Notes: generated from the letters alone by a model not told the origin. Counted from the first letter of the stretch, positions 1 through 6,362 are shown. The stretch: DNA of 6,605 nucleotides from Dysgonamonadaceae bacterium (GCA_031255425.1 JAIRSN010000219.1:1-6605), one strand, 5' to 3'. A program made the numbers and translations.

Positions 1-20
1 GCGATGCCTGTAACAATTAT

Positions 21-52
21 GAAAAAAGAGGATAACTCGAAAGTAATCCTCT
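21..52 (-). terminator. Intrinsic terminator of candidate small RNA
   Basis: Read on the minus strand, AGAGGAT (52-46) pairs with ATCCTCT (33-27). A U-U mismatch and a further 3-bp ACT/AGT stem sit above it, closed by a UUCG tetraloop. Six U residues (27-22) follow immediately. A stem closed by UUCG and followed by a U-run is a standard Rho-independent terminator. The plus strand has no comparable T-run, so it acts on leftward transcripts. No protein-coding gene ends just upstream, so a non-coding transcript is the simplest source. Confidence 0.8.
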
Positions 53-132
53 AATATATGTTACAGTGTAACGCAGGAAGTTTATTGCTGACAGGTTGCT
101 CCCCAGCAGCGCCTGCTTCATCTTCAACTTCC
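22..132 (-). ncRNA. Candidate structured small RNA, about 110 nt
   Basis: The interval lies between a TAnnTTTG promoter-like box (138-145) and a strong intrinsic terminator (21-52), both on the minus strand, and has no credible open frame. It folds compactly. A 9-bp perfect stem joins 126-134 with 74-82 (CAGGAAGTT/AACTTCCTG). Inside it, CAGG/CCTG (92-95 with 112-115) supports a TGCT/AGCA hairpin (97-100 with 105-108), which has a GGGG tetraloop in the RNA. A GTTAC/GTAAC hairpin (60-64 with 68-72) follows, then the terminator. The stem starts almost at the predicted transcription start near 131, as expected for a discrete sRNA. The SRP RNA signature GGAAGGAAGCA is absent, and I see no tRNA or tmRNA features. 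The function is unknown. It could instead be the trailer of a longer leftward transcript. Confidence 0.5.
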
Positions 133-137
133 TGATA

Positions 138-164
138 CAAAGGTAAAATAAAAAATGATTCAAA
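138..164 (-). promoter_or_regulatory. Promoter-like boxes for the candidate sRNA
   Basis: On the minus strand, TACCTTTG (145-138) matches the Bacteroidota -7 consensus TAnnTTTG exactly. A TTTG (164-161) lies 15 nt upstream in a very A/T-rich stretch. That spacing is shorter than the usual 17-23, so the -33 assignment is weak. The expected start is near 131, at the base of the first RNA stem. Confidence 0.45.
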
Positions 165-290
165 AATAATACTCGAAAAATTTGGATTACAACATAGAAG
201 GTAAAAGCGGCTACCCTCCGGACTGTGCTGCCGCCCCTCCGGCATAGGATTCGAGGCGGCGCAGCTAAGCAAATACATCGTACCTCTTTA
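165..290. other. Intergenic stretch with GC-rich repeats, no gene seen
   Basis: No credible coding gene is seen here. A GC-rich island (207-260) sits in AT-rich flanks. It has CCCTCCGG twice as a direct repeat (214-221 and 235-242). It also has two inverted repeats that share one arm: GCGGC/GCCGC (207-211 with 230-234) and GCCGCC/GGCGGC (230-235 with 255-260). The two stems cannot form at once. A 75-codon minus-strand frame (51-278) has an AGAGG four bases before its ATG, but it runs through the repeats and the sRNA candidate and resembles nothing I know. Confidence 0.4.
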
Positions 291-313
291 AAATATAAAA
301 GACACTGCGTGTC
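290..313 (-). terminator. Weak back-up terminator-like hairpin
   Basis: On the minus strand, GACAC (313-309) pairs with GTGTC (305-301) across a 3-nt loop. TTTTATATTTT follows (300-290). The stem is short, about 5-6 bp. It lies just behind the strong terminator at 321-353 and may act as a second stop for read-through transcripts. Confidence 0.4.
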
Positions 314-320
314 CGCAAGC

Positions 321-353
321 AAAAAAGAAGACATTCCATAACGAATGTCTTCT
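321..353 (-). terminator. Strong intrinsic terminator after the adhesin gene
   Basis: A perfect 11-bp inverted repeat pairs 326-336 (AGAAGACATTC on plus) with 343-353, with a 6-nt loop. On the minus strand six U residues follow (326-321). It lies about 190 nt beyond the stop codon at 545, so the adhesin mRNA should have a trailer of roughly 200 nt. Confidence 0.88.
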
Positions 354-362
354 CTCTAAGTC

Positions 363-522
363 TGGTTCCGGGCGAAGCCGCGGGCAACCAAAACAGCCGG
401 GACCATTCCCACAGACAGTTGCCTGACGCAAACACGACAGAGATTTAACTTATTTCATCCCTGGTTTTAAGATGAAACGAATCGTCAGGCACTGTCCGGT
501 AACGATCGGGAAGGACCCGGCT
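363..522 (-). ncRNA. Structured 3' trailer RNA of the adhesin transcript
   Basis: Two hairpins precede the terminator on the minus strand. The larger (395-522) is a long imperfect stem. The pairings are 395-401 with 516-522 (AGCCGGG/CCCGGCT), 403-404 with 513-514, 406-410 with 508-512, 415-419 with 491-495, and 421-428 with 483-490 (GCCTGACG/CGTCAGGC). An asymmetric internal loop (411-414 against 496-507) separates the outer and inner arms. TTTCATC/GATGAAA (453-459 with 471-477) caps the apical region. The smaller (363-390) pairs TGGTT with AACCA around a CCG/CGG and GGC/GCC stem with a UUC loop. About 27 outer pairs over 128 nt exceed ordinary trailer structure. It may be a 3' UTR-derived sRNA, an mRNA-stabilising element or a DNA-level imperfect palindrome. 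I see no convincing promoter of its own, and I do not recognise a family. Confidence 0.5.
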
Positions 523-544
523 GAACGTTACAAAACGAAGTTAC

Positions 545-3500
545 TTACTTTTTTATCACTTCCCGGATCGCCGGACCGTCGCCGGTTTCGATCTTGAACA
601 GGTACAGCCCTTGCTTGTATGCCGACAGGCTGACTTCGACGACCGTATCTGCCTTATCCACCGGAATCTGTTCGATGAGTTGACCCGTCAGCAGGTAGAT
701 GCTGATCCGCTCCATATTTTCCCCCGAAACAAAGACCTTATCGGCTGCCGGATTCGGAAAGACCGTCACGGGGTTCGCCCGGACATCCCCAAGGGAAGAC
801 ATAATCATCGGGATACATGCCGGATCCACCGAGCAGGACGAATAAACCGGAACAACGCAATACATATAGTCGACACCCGTCTGCGCAGTCGCATCCGTAT
901 ACGACCTGCCCTTCACGGTCGCCAGCACCTGACCGTCGCGTTGCACCTCGAACGCCGGATAACCCCACGTGCTGCGTACCGTTACCTCATCCAACTTCAA
1001 CGTATAATGCGCGTAGGAATCGAAGTGCCGGAAAGCCAGGCGGACCGTGCCGCTGTAAGCGCTCAGATCCACTGTCCGCAGCCGCCAGTTGGTGTCGGCA
1101 GCCGTCAACGTTTCCTCGAACAAAAGCGAGAAGTCGCCGTAGCCGGTGCCGGTCGTAGAGATGTACACGCCATAATGTTCCTGCGGACTGATGACGGAAG
1201 AAGAGATGTAATACTCCAGCGTTTCCGTTCCGTAGAGATGAATGGGCGGCGTTATCAGCCAGTTGTTCGGGTCGACCGGGAACTGGATCACCTCGAAATC
1301 GGCGTACGACAGCGAATAGACATACGAGCCGGTCTGTCCGCCGCCTTCCTGGTGATTCCAGACCGCGAAATCATCGTCGTCGGTGAGGTTCAGCCAGCCG
1401 GACGGAATACCGTTTTCAAACCCTTCGGCAAACAGGACTTCCGTAAACTCCGGTTCGTCCGTGAAATCCCAATCCAACACAATCTTGCGGTCGACAATAT
1501 TTCCCCGTAAATTATTTACAGCAATGCAATGCTCGATGCGCACCGGGTTGGACGTGCGGGGTTCGGACGCCGTACAGTCTTTCCCCACGTAATTCGCCAC
1601 AATGCTGTAACGGTAGGAACCGGCGGGCAGGTTTTCGTCCTGATAGAACGTATCGTACATCGTGCTTCCGATCAGCACCTCGTTCCGGAAAACCGAATAG
1701 CCGCGTTGCAAAGCCGCAAGAGGCGCATCCCAATCAATCCGGATGGCATCCTGCGCCGTTTGCGTGGCGCGGACGTTGGCCACCGGATCGCATTGCCGGA
1801 TCACCTCCACCTCGATACACACGGGCGCCGATTCCGAGCAACCCACCTTATTATATAGAGTTGTCACGCAATAATTGTAGCGCACCGGGGGCAGTTTTTC
1901 GGAAAAGGTCGTTTCCGTCTGGCTCGCCACAATCACCTGTCCGTCCCGTTCGATCCGGTATCCGGCAATCTGTTCGGCGACCGGCGCCTCCCACGACAAC
2001 ACCACGTTGCCTTCCAGCGGTTGCTCCGCCGTAAGGTTGCTCACCTCCACGCACGACAGCGGATCGTAGACCGTGATGTCGTCCAGGTAAAGATTGGCGC
2101 CCCACATGCTGACTGCTTCAAAGACGATACGCACCTCGTCCAGCGAGGTTGTGTTCAACGGAACGCGGTATTCATACCAGCCGTCCGTGGCGACCACCGG
2201 ATCCAGTTCCCGGCTCCGGTGCATGGTAAAGACCGGCGTCAGCGACGTGATGTCGCCCGTTTCGCTCAGGTAAACATTTACCCGGTCGGCATAGTACGCC
2301 GTCCAGCTTTCTTCGCTGTCGCGGTGCATCCAGAACGAAAGCATGTATTCGTCGTTGGGCGTAGCAATCGCCGGCGAGGTCAGCAGGGTGGAAGAGTTTT
2401 CCATATACAGGTAGCAGTTGTAGCGCAACATGCCGTCGCCCGTATGCGCCGTACAGGTCGGATTGTTCGAGCTTTTCACCCGTTCCCACAAGCGGCTTTC
2501 GTCGCGTCCCGTGTTGCTCCAGCACCAGGCGGGGAAGCGGTCGGATTCGAAGCCTTCGAAAACCGGCGTGTTCCACGGATTGTCGCAGGGGCTGGCGGGC
2601 ACCTCCACCTCGAACGGATCGCTTTTCCCGGATTCGCAGAAATTGTCGTACACCGCCGACACCTCGTAGGAGTACCGTCCGCCGCCCGGAACCAGGTCGA
2701 GGAAGGCAGGCTCAGCAATCAGTCCGCCGGTGTTGACCAGCGCCTGGTTCCGGTAGAGGTTGAAACCGGTCACGTTTTCGGCGCCGGAATACATTTTCAC
2801 AATGCCGCGGAGCGACCAGTTGAAGCCGGCTTCCGCATTTAACTGGAACAGCGTCGTCCACGCGCCGTTGAAGTAGATCAGGTTGCTGTATCCTTCCTTC
2901 GCAATGGGTCCGGCGTCGAAAGCCGCGGGATAAGCCGTCGCCGCATTGTTGAACGACAGGCTGATCCAGAGTTCCTGCGAAGCGTCGACGACAACGGGCG
3001 TCGTCAGTTCCACCTCGTTCCACGACCGTCCGATGTTCAGGCTGCTCGCGCTCACCGTCTGCCGGAGGACTTCCGTGCCGGGATTCAGCCCGCTGCCTCC
3101 CTGCCAGACACCCAGGATATAATCCACCGTACCGTCGTTCGGCACGATGGCGATTTTCGTCAGCGGCAAGCCGTTGTATTTCGACAGGTCGTCCGGCGTG
3201 AAGCGCACGGCAATAGCGAAGTTCGCAACGCCGCCCGTCGCTCCGTCGACCGCATCGACGGTGTAGGAAAGCTTTTCCTCGGTGAGGTCGTCCCAGGTCA
3301 GTCCGACGTTGTACCATTCCTTTGCCTGAATCGTTCCGGCAAGGTTTTCGGGATTCCAGGTGCCGGCGCACAGCCCCGTCACCGTGACTTCGGGCAACTG
3401 TACCCGTTCGGAAACGCCGCAATCGTTCGTGTAGACCGCTTCGAGGGCGTAGGTATAGGTCCCGTTTCCGAGATTCACATCGTTATAGGCAAGCGCGTTC

Positions 3501-4279
3501 AGGTTGCCCGCCAGCAGCGATCCGTTCCGGTAGAGGTTGAAGCCGGCAAAAGCCTGGCTGTTGCCCTGCGGCATGGTCCACGTGACCGCCACATTGTTGT
3601 AGAACGACGTTCCCTGATACAGGGCAGCCGTCACGTTTTCGGGCGGCATGCAGACGTTCCGGATCGAAAGGTTGTCGATAAAAATAGCGCCGCCCCATTC
3701 GGAGCCGTTGCCTTCCGCTTCGACCACCACGTAAGCCGACGTCATGCCGGCGCAGGGAAGCAGGATCCGGTATTCATACCAGCCCCGGGCGGCAACTACC
3801 GGCGAAAATTCGATCGACCGGTGGATGGTTGTCACCGGCGACAACCCGGTAATATCGCCGGTTTCGCTCAGGTAGATATTGATTTTTTCATCCAGTCCGG
3901 GGTAATAGCTGTCGCGGTAAAACCAGAAATAGAATCCTTTGTTTTCGCCGCCGGTCAGAAAGCAGGGAGTTGTCAGCCATACTTTTTGGTCGGGGATCAG
4001 TTCGCAATCGTATCGCAACATATACCTTCCGTCTTGCGGAGCCACGTTGTAGGGCGAGGGAGCGCTGAGTGCCTCGACCCGTTCCCATCCCCTGTTTGCC
4101 CAACCGTCCGGCGGGAAATTACCTTCAAAACTCTCCTGTACACTTGCGACAGGACTATTCGCCACATTCGACCGGGCTGCACCCGGACCGTCACCAACGG
4201 TTATGCTTCTTTGCTGCGCAGAGGCGCCGTGCATCAGCATAAAACCGGTAAAAATAATAGTAAAAACGATACGCTTCAT
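545..4279 (-). CDS. Secreted multidomain adhesin with T9SS sorting domain
   Basis: This 1244-aa protein is exported to the periplasm and then across the outer membrane by the type IX secretion system. Residues 1-21 are a signal peptide ending ASA before QQ. Choice-of-anchor-J / cleaved-adhesin domains, the type found in gingipain haemagglutinin regions, lie at about 47-208, 573-740 and 946-1106. Five FN3-like modules carry a Y..R[DN]..L-type core: 210-300, 304-340 plus 500-562, 743-826, 830-916, and 918-945 plus 1107-1150. The second is interrupted by an unnamed beta-rich domain (341-498) and the fifth by the third adhesin domain. Each module has a Cys at its start and another after its VY strand. 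Residues 1172-1244 match the T9SS type A sorting domain: VFPNPA, G.L, then GLYLFKI and a terminal IKK. No catalytic domain is visible, so binding to host, matrix or glycan is inferred. The ATG at 4279 is preferred over an in-frame TTG two codons upstream because it gives a standard MKR signal peptide. A TAnnTTTG promoter lies about 30 bases before it. Confidence 0.93.
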   Translation of the reverse strand: MKRIVFTIIFTGFMLMHGASAQQRSITVGDGPGAARSNVANSPVASVQESFEGNFPPDGWANRGWERVEALSAPSPYNVAPQDGRYMLRYDCELIPDQKVWLTTPCFLTGGENKGFYFWFYRDSYYPGLDEKINIYLSETGDITGLSPVTTIHRSIEFSPVVAARGWYEYRILLPCAGMTSAYVVVEAEGNGSEWGGAIFIDNLSIRNVCMPPENVTAALYQGTSFYNNVAVTWTMPQGNSQAFAGFNLYRNGSLLAGNLNALAYNDVNLGNGTYTYALEAVYTNDCGVSERVQLPEVTVTGLCAGTWNPENLAGTIQAKEWYNVGLTWDDLTEEKLSYTVDAVDGATGGVANFAIAVRFTPDDLSKYNGLPLTKIAIVPNDGTVDYILGVWQGGSGLNPGTEVLRQTVSASSLNIGRSWNEVELTTPVVVDASQELWISLSFNNAATAYPAAFDAGPIAKEGYSNLIYFNGAWTTLFQLNAEAGFNWSLRGIVKMYSGAENVTGFNLYRNQALVNTGGLIAEPAFLDLVPGGGRYSYEVSAVYDNFCESGKSDPFEVEVPASPCDNPWNTPVFEGFESDRFPAWCWSNTGRDESRLWERVKSSNNPTCTAHTGDGMLRYNCYLYMENSSTLLTSPAIATPNDEYMLSFWMHRDSEESWTAYYADRVNVYLSETGDITSLTPVFTMHRSRELDPVVATDGWYEYRVPLNTTSLDEVRIVFEAVSMWGANLYLDDITVYDPLSCVEVSNLTAEQPLEGNVVLSWEAPVAEQIAGYRIERDGQVIVASQTETTFSEKLPPVRYNYCVTTLYNKVGCSESAPVCIEVEVIRQCDPVANVRATQTAQDAIRIDWDAPLAALQRGYSVFRNEVLIGSTMYDTFYQDENLPAGSYRYSIVANYVGKDCTASEPRTSNPVRIEHCIAVNNLRGNIVDRKIVLDWDFTDEPEFTEVLFAEGFENGIPSGWLNLTDDDDFAVWNHQEGGGQTGSYVYSLSYADFEVIQFPVDPNNWLITPPIHLYGTETLEYYISSSVISPQEHYGVYISTTGTGYGDFSLLFEETLTAADTNWRLRTVDLSAYSGTVRLAFRHFDSYAHYTLKLDEVTVRSTWGYPAFEVQRDGQVLATVKGRSYTDATAQTGVDYMYCVVPVYSSCSVDPACIPMIMSSLGDVRANPVTVFPNPAADKVFVSGENMERISIYLLTGQLIEQIPVDKADTVVEVSLSAYKQGLYLFKIETGDGPAIREVIKK

Positions 4280-4300
4280 AATCAAACAAGTTTAAAATTG

Positions 4301-4340
4301 TTTCACAAAAATAGGAGAATCGTTAGTCATTTTTCACAAA
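4301..4340. repeat. Direct repeat TTTGTGAAA across the adhesin promoter
   Basis: Two exact 9-bp copies (plus strand TTTCACAAA at 4301-4309 and 4332-4340) have a 31-bp period, close to three helical turns. One overlaps the -33 element and the other overlaps the end of the -7 box. They could be paired operator sites. Part of the match follows from each promoter element ending in TTTG, so the extra evidence is the shared TGAAA. Confidence 0.45.
4306..4340 (-). promoter_or_regulatory. Promoter of the adhesin gene
   Basis: On the minus strand, TATTTTTG (4313-4306) is an exact TAnnTTTG -7 box. TTTG (4340-4337) lies 23 nt upstream, at the long end of the accepted 17-23 spacing. Transcription should start near 4299, giving a leader of about 20 nt. 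No Shine-Dalgarno sequence is evident in the short A/T-rich leader, which is normal in Bacteroidota. Confidence 0.7.
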
Positions 4341-4347
4341 TGTTTTT

Positions 4348-4379
4348 CCGGCCGGCGGCGGCGGCAACGGCGGCGGGGA
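4348..4379. repeat. CGG-rich tract upstream of the adhesin promoter
   Basis: After a CCGGCCGG palindrome (4348-4355), the plus strand runs through repeated CGG triplets to about 4378. The only break is an AA at 4366-4367. It is an abrupt GC-only island in AT-rich intergenic DNA. The GG runs could in principle form a two-layer G-quadruplex on the plus strand. It lies between the regulator stop and the adhesin promoter. Confidence 0.6.
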
Positions 4380-4391
4380 CGCGAAGTCCGG

Positions 4392-4420
4392 ATTAACGGA
4401 ATTGGTATCAACCGGTTAAT
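4392..4420. repeat. Dyad between regulator stop and adhesin promoter
   Basis: ATTAACGG (4392-4399) and CCGGTTAAT (4412-4420) form an 8-bp inverted repeat with one bulged G and a 12-nt loop. AACCGGTT (4410-4417) is itself a palindrome. A small GGAC/GTCC hairpin (4377-4389) follows. No U-run comes after either on the minus strand, so these do not look like a terminator. An operator or an mRNA hairpin is possible. Confidence 0.4.
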
Positions 4421-4479
4421 TTACACAGGGAAGAAAAGGGCTTTATTGTATTTGTACACCTTATTTCTACTGCCGGTTT

Positions 4480-6225
4480 TCAGGCGAGCCGGATAAAATC
4501 GTCCAGGTTTTCGTCTTCCGGCAGATCGAATTTCTTCCGCAGCCGGTAGCGGTTGGTTTTCACCGAATCGGGAAAGATGTTCAGCATTTGCGCAATCTGT
4601 TTCATCGACATTCCGATGCGGATATAGGCGCACAACTTCAGGTCGTTTTTCGTCAGGTGGGGATATTTCGCCAGCAACTTCTCGAAAAACCGGGGGTGGA
4701 CTTTCTCGAAGTGGAGGATAAAGTCGTCCCATTCTTTTTCGGTGTGCTGATTGTTCTTGACCATCGTTTTTATTTTCCGGAAAATATCGCCCGCCTGTTC
4801 TTTTTCGCCGCCGTATTGCGCCGTTGTATCCAGGATTTGCTGCAACAGGTGGTTCTTGTTCAGCAGCAGCAGGGAATAGGAATTGATTTCCCGGAGCTGG
4901 TCTTCCAGCTTTTCATTTTGCAGTTTGCGGAGTTCGTTCTGGTATTGCAGGCGCATGGAAAGGTCTTTGTTTTCGATTTCCCTCAGGCGGGTCTTTTGCT
5001 GTGCGCTGCGTTTTTTCTGGAATAAAAGAATCAGCAGAAAGACGATGGTCGCAATGATGGCTACGGCGGAAAGAATCGCAAGGGCATACTGTTTCTTCCG
5101 CAACGCCAGCTCGTTTTCGGTTATTTTCAGCTTGTTTTCCGACGATTCGATCAGCACCGACACATAGGATTGATAGACTTCCGTGATCCTGGCGCGGTCG
5201 TTCAGGCGGTTGTTCAGCGTTTCGTATGCTTTCAGGTAGAAATACGCGCTGTCGATTTTGTTTTGCGCGCCGAACACCGTGGCGAAGCTGTGCAGGATAT
5301 ACGACAGTTGTTCCGGGTTGTTGTTTTTGTGCGCCAGCTCTTTGGCTTTCAACAGGTATTGGGAGGATTTTCCGTACTCCTTCACCAAGTAGTAGTAATT
5401 GCCCAGGTTCTGGTAGATCGCCGTTTTGAATTTATCGTTGTCGGTAGTATTGACCAGTTCCAGGGCGGTTTGGAAGGATTGGAAAGCCTTGCCCGTCTCC
5501 CGGTTTTCGGAGTAACAGGCGCCTAAGTTTAAATGAAAGGAGATAAGCGCCGCCGTATCGCGCTTGGCTTCCAGGGCGGGAATCATCTGTTCGAACGACC
5601 GGGTCGCCTCCTGAATCTCCCCCCGGAGGAAGGCGATGCGGTAGCGGTTGTTGAGCAACTGGCTGTATTCGGTTTCTTCCGGCGAGATATAAGCGGCAGC
5701 CTGTTCGTAGTACGCCTCCGCCCGGTTGTAGTTTTTGATATACGAATAAAGCGTTCCCATCAGGTTGAACAGCTTGAACAATAGCTGCCGGTCGTCGATA
5801 GTCCCGGACTTTTCGAGCATCCGGACTGCGTACTGAAACGCCTCCGGATAGTTCCCTTCCCCTGTATGAGCGAGCACATTGGAATAAAGCAACATCACTT
5901 CGGAGAGCGGGTTTTTCGGCTCCAGCGCGAGCAGGGAGTCGATCCGGACGGTGAGCGTCCGGTCGTGTTCGCCCTGCGCATAGACGACGGAAGTTTCGTA
6001 GAGTATCGCTTTCGCCCGGATAAACGGATCTTCGGGATGCCGGCCGGCAATCCGGTACAATTCCCCGACCCACCGGTGCGACAGGTCTTTTCGCAGGAAA
6101 TAATGCTTGTCGATCAGCCGGGCTAACGAATCGGCCGGCGCTTTCTCCGGAAAGGCAGACGTTCCGGCAAACAGGGTTAGACTAAACAGGCTGTAAAAAA
6201 ACGTTGAAAAGAAAATGGTTTTCAT
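4480..6225 (-). CDS. Membrane-spanning TPR / LuxR-type HTH regulator
   Basis: This 581-aa protein appears to be a one-component transmembrane transcription regulator. Residues 1-24 form a signal peptide or N-terminal anchor (MKTIFFSTFFYSLFSLTLFA). Residues about 105-360 are helical TPR repeats, seen as recurring A..Y...A and NLG.YY patterns, for example NLMGTLYSYIKNYNRAEAYYEQA (152-176) and NLGNYYYLVKEYGKSSQYLLKA (273-294). One strong membrane segment (about 379-402) is followed by basic QKKR. A charged coiled coil spans about 405-460. A C-terminal GerE/LuxR-like HTH spans about 515-578; LTKNDLKLCAYIRIGMSMKQ leads into IAQMLNI and SVKTNRYRLRKKF, the scaffold and recognition helices. The predicted topology puts the TPRs in the periplasm and the HTH in the cytoplasm. 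No kinase or receiver domain is present. It precedes the adhesin gene on the same strand with a 200-nt gap and no obvious terminator, so read-through is possible. Control of the adhesin is inferred from position. The ATG at 6225 gives a complete signal sequence and follows a consensus promoter. Confidence 0.9.
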   Translation of the reverse strand: MKTIFFSTFFYSLFSLTLFAGTSAFPEKAPADSLARLIDKHYFLRKDLSHRWVGELYRIAGRHPEDPFIRAKAILYETSVVYAQGEHDRTLTVRIDSLLALEPKNPLSEVMLLYSNVLAHTGEGNYPEAFQYAVRMLEKSGTIDDRQLLFKLFNLMGTLYSYIKNYNRAEAYYEQAAAYISPEETEYSQLLNNRYRIAFLRGEIQEATRSFEQMIPALEAKRDTAALISFHLNLGACYSENRETGKAFQSFQTALELVNTTDNDKFKTAIYQNLGNYYYLVKEYGKSSQYLLKAKELAHKNNNPEQLSYILHSFATVFGAQNKIDSAYFYLKAYETLNNRLNDRARITEVYQSYVSVLIESSENKLKITENELALRKKQYALAILSAVAIIATIVFLLILLFQKKRSAQQKTRLREIENKDLSMRLQYQNELRKLQNEKLEDQLREINSYSLLLLNKNHLLQQILDTTAQYGGEKEQAGDIFRKIKTMVKNNQHTEKEWDDFILHFEKVHPRFFEKLLAKYPHLTKNDLKLCAYIRIGMSMKQIAQMLNIFPDSVKTNRYRLRKKFDLPEDENLDDFIRLA

Positions 6226-6256
6226 TTGAGGTTACATTATTCTTGATTAGGTTTTA

Positions 6257-6286
6257 CAAAGTTAATATTTTTTTGATCGCCTCAAA
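6257..6286 (-). promoter_or_regulatory. Promoter of the TPR/HTH regulator gene
   Basis: On the minus strand, TAACTTTG (6264-6257) matches the TAnnTTTG -7 box exactly. TTTG (6286-6283) lies 18 nt upstream, within the normal range. The expected start near 6250 gives a leader of about 25 nt. The -7 box continues as TTTGTAAAAC, one base different from the TTTGTGAAAC at the adhesin -7 box. Confidence 0.75.
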
Positions 6287-6324
6287 ATTTCCAGGTGTGC
6301 AAAATCCGGCATCCACTGCCTCCC

Positions 6325-6362
6325 AAAAAAATAAAAGCGACCGCGCCGCCGCAATCGCTTTT
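6325..6362 (-). terminator. Strong intrinsic terminator of the right-hand gene
   Basis: As minus-strand RNA, AAAAGCGA (6362-6355) pairs with UCGCUUUU (6340-6333). Two U-G pairs and GCG/CGC extend this to a 13-bp stem with a GCGG tetraloop. The U-rich end UUUUAUUUUUUU follows (to 6325). It insulates the regulator gene from leftward transcription entering from the right edge. Confidence 0.88.

Noticed and set aside
20..132. SRP (4.5S) RNA identity for the small RNA candidate
   Set aside because: The conserved apical motif containing GGAAGGAAGCA is absent and the fold is branched rather than one long hairpin.
51..278. 75-codon minus-strand frame with an AGAGG before its ATG
   Set aside because: It runs through GC repeats, an A/T-rich stretch and the sRNA candidate, ends in the GTTAC hairpin region, and its translation has no coherent domain. 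The PEG..SPEG repeat reflects the DNA direct repeat.
395..522. 6S RNA, tRNA or tmRNA identity for the long stem
   Set aside because: No tRNA arms or tmRNA features are seen. It is shorter than usual 6S RNA, lies in a trailer and has no clear promoter of its own, so I leave it unnamed.
611..1510. 299-codon open frame on the plus strand
   Set aside because: It lies wholly antisense to the adhesin gene, has an Arg/His/Ile-rich composition typical of an antisense frame of GC-rich coding DNA, and shows no domain, signal or promoter.
2021..2842. 273-codon plus-strand frame and a 236-codon minus-strand frame nearby (2712-3422)
   Set aside because: Both overlap the adhesin coding sequence in other frames and are Arg-rich with no recognisable motif. 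The adhesin frame has clear domains throughout.
4283..4285. TTG start two codons upstream for the adhesin gene
   Set aside because: The ATG at 4279 begins a typical MKR-type signal peptide and no ribosome site favours the TTG.
4348..4379. CRISPR-like or tandem-repeat array
   Set aside because: It is a simple triplet tract of about 30 bp with no spacers or unit structure.
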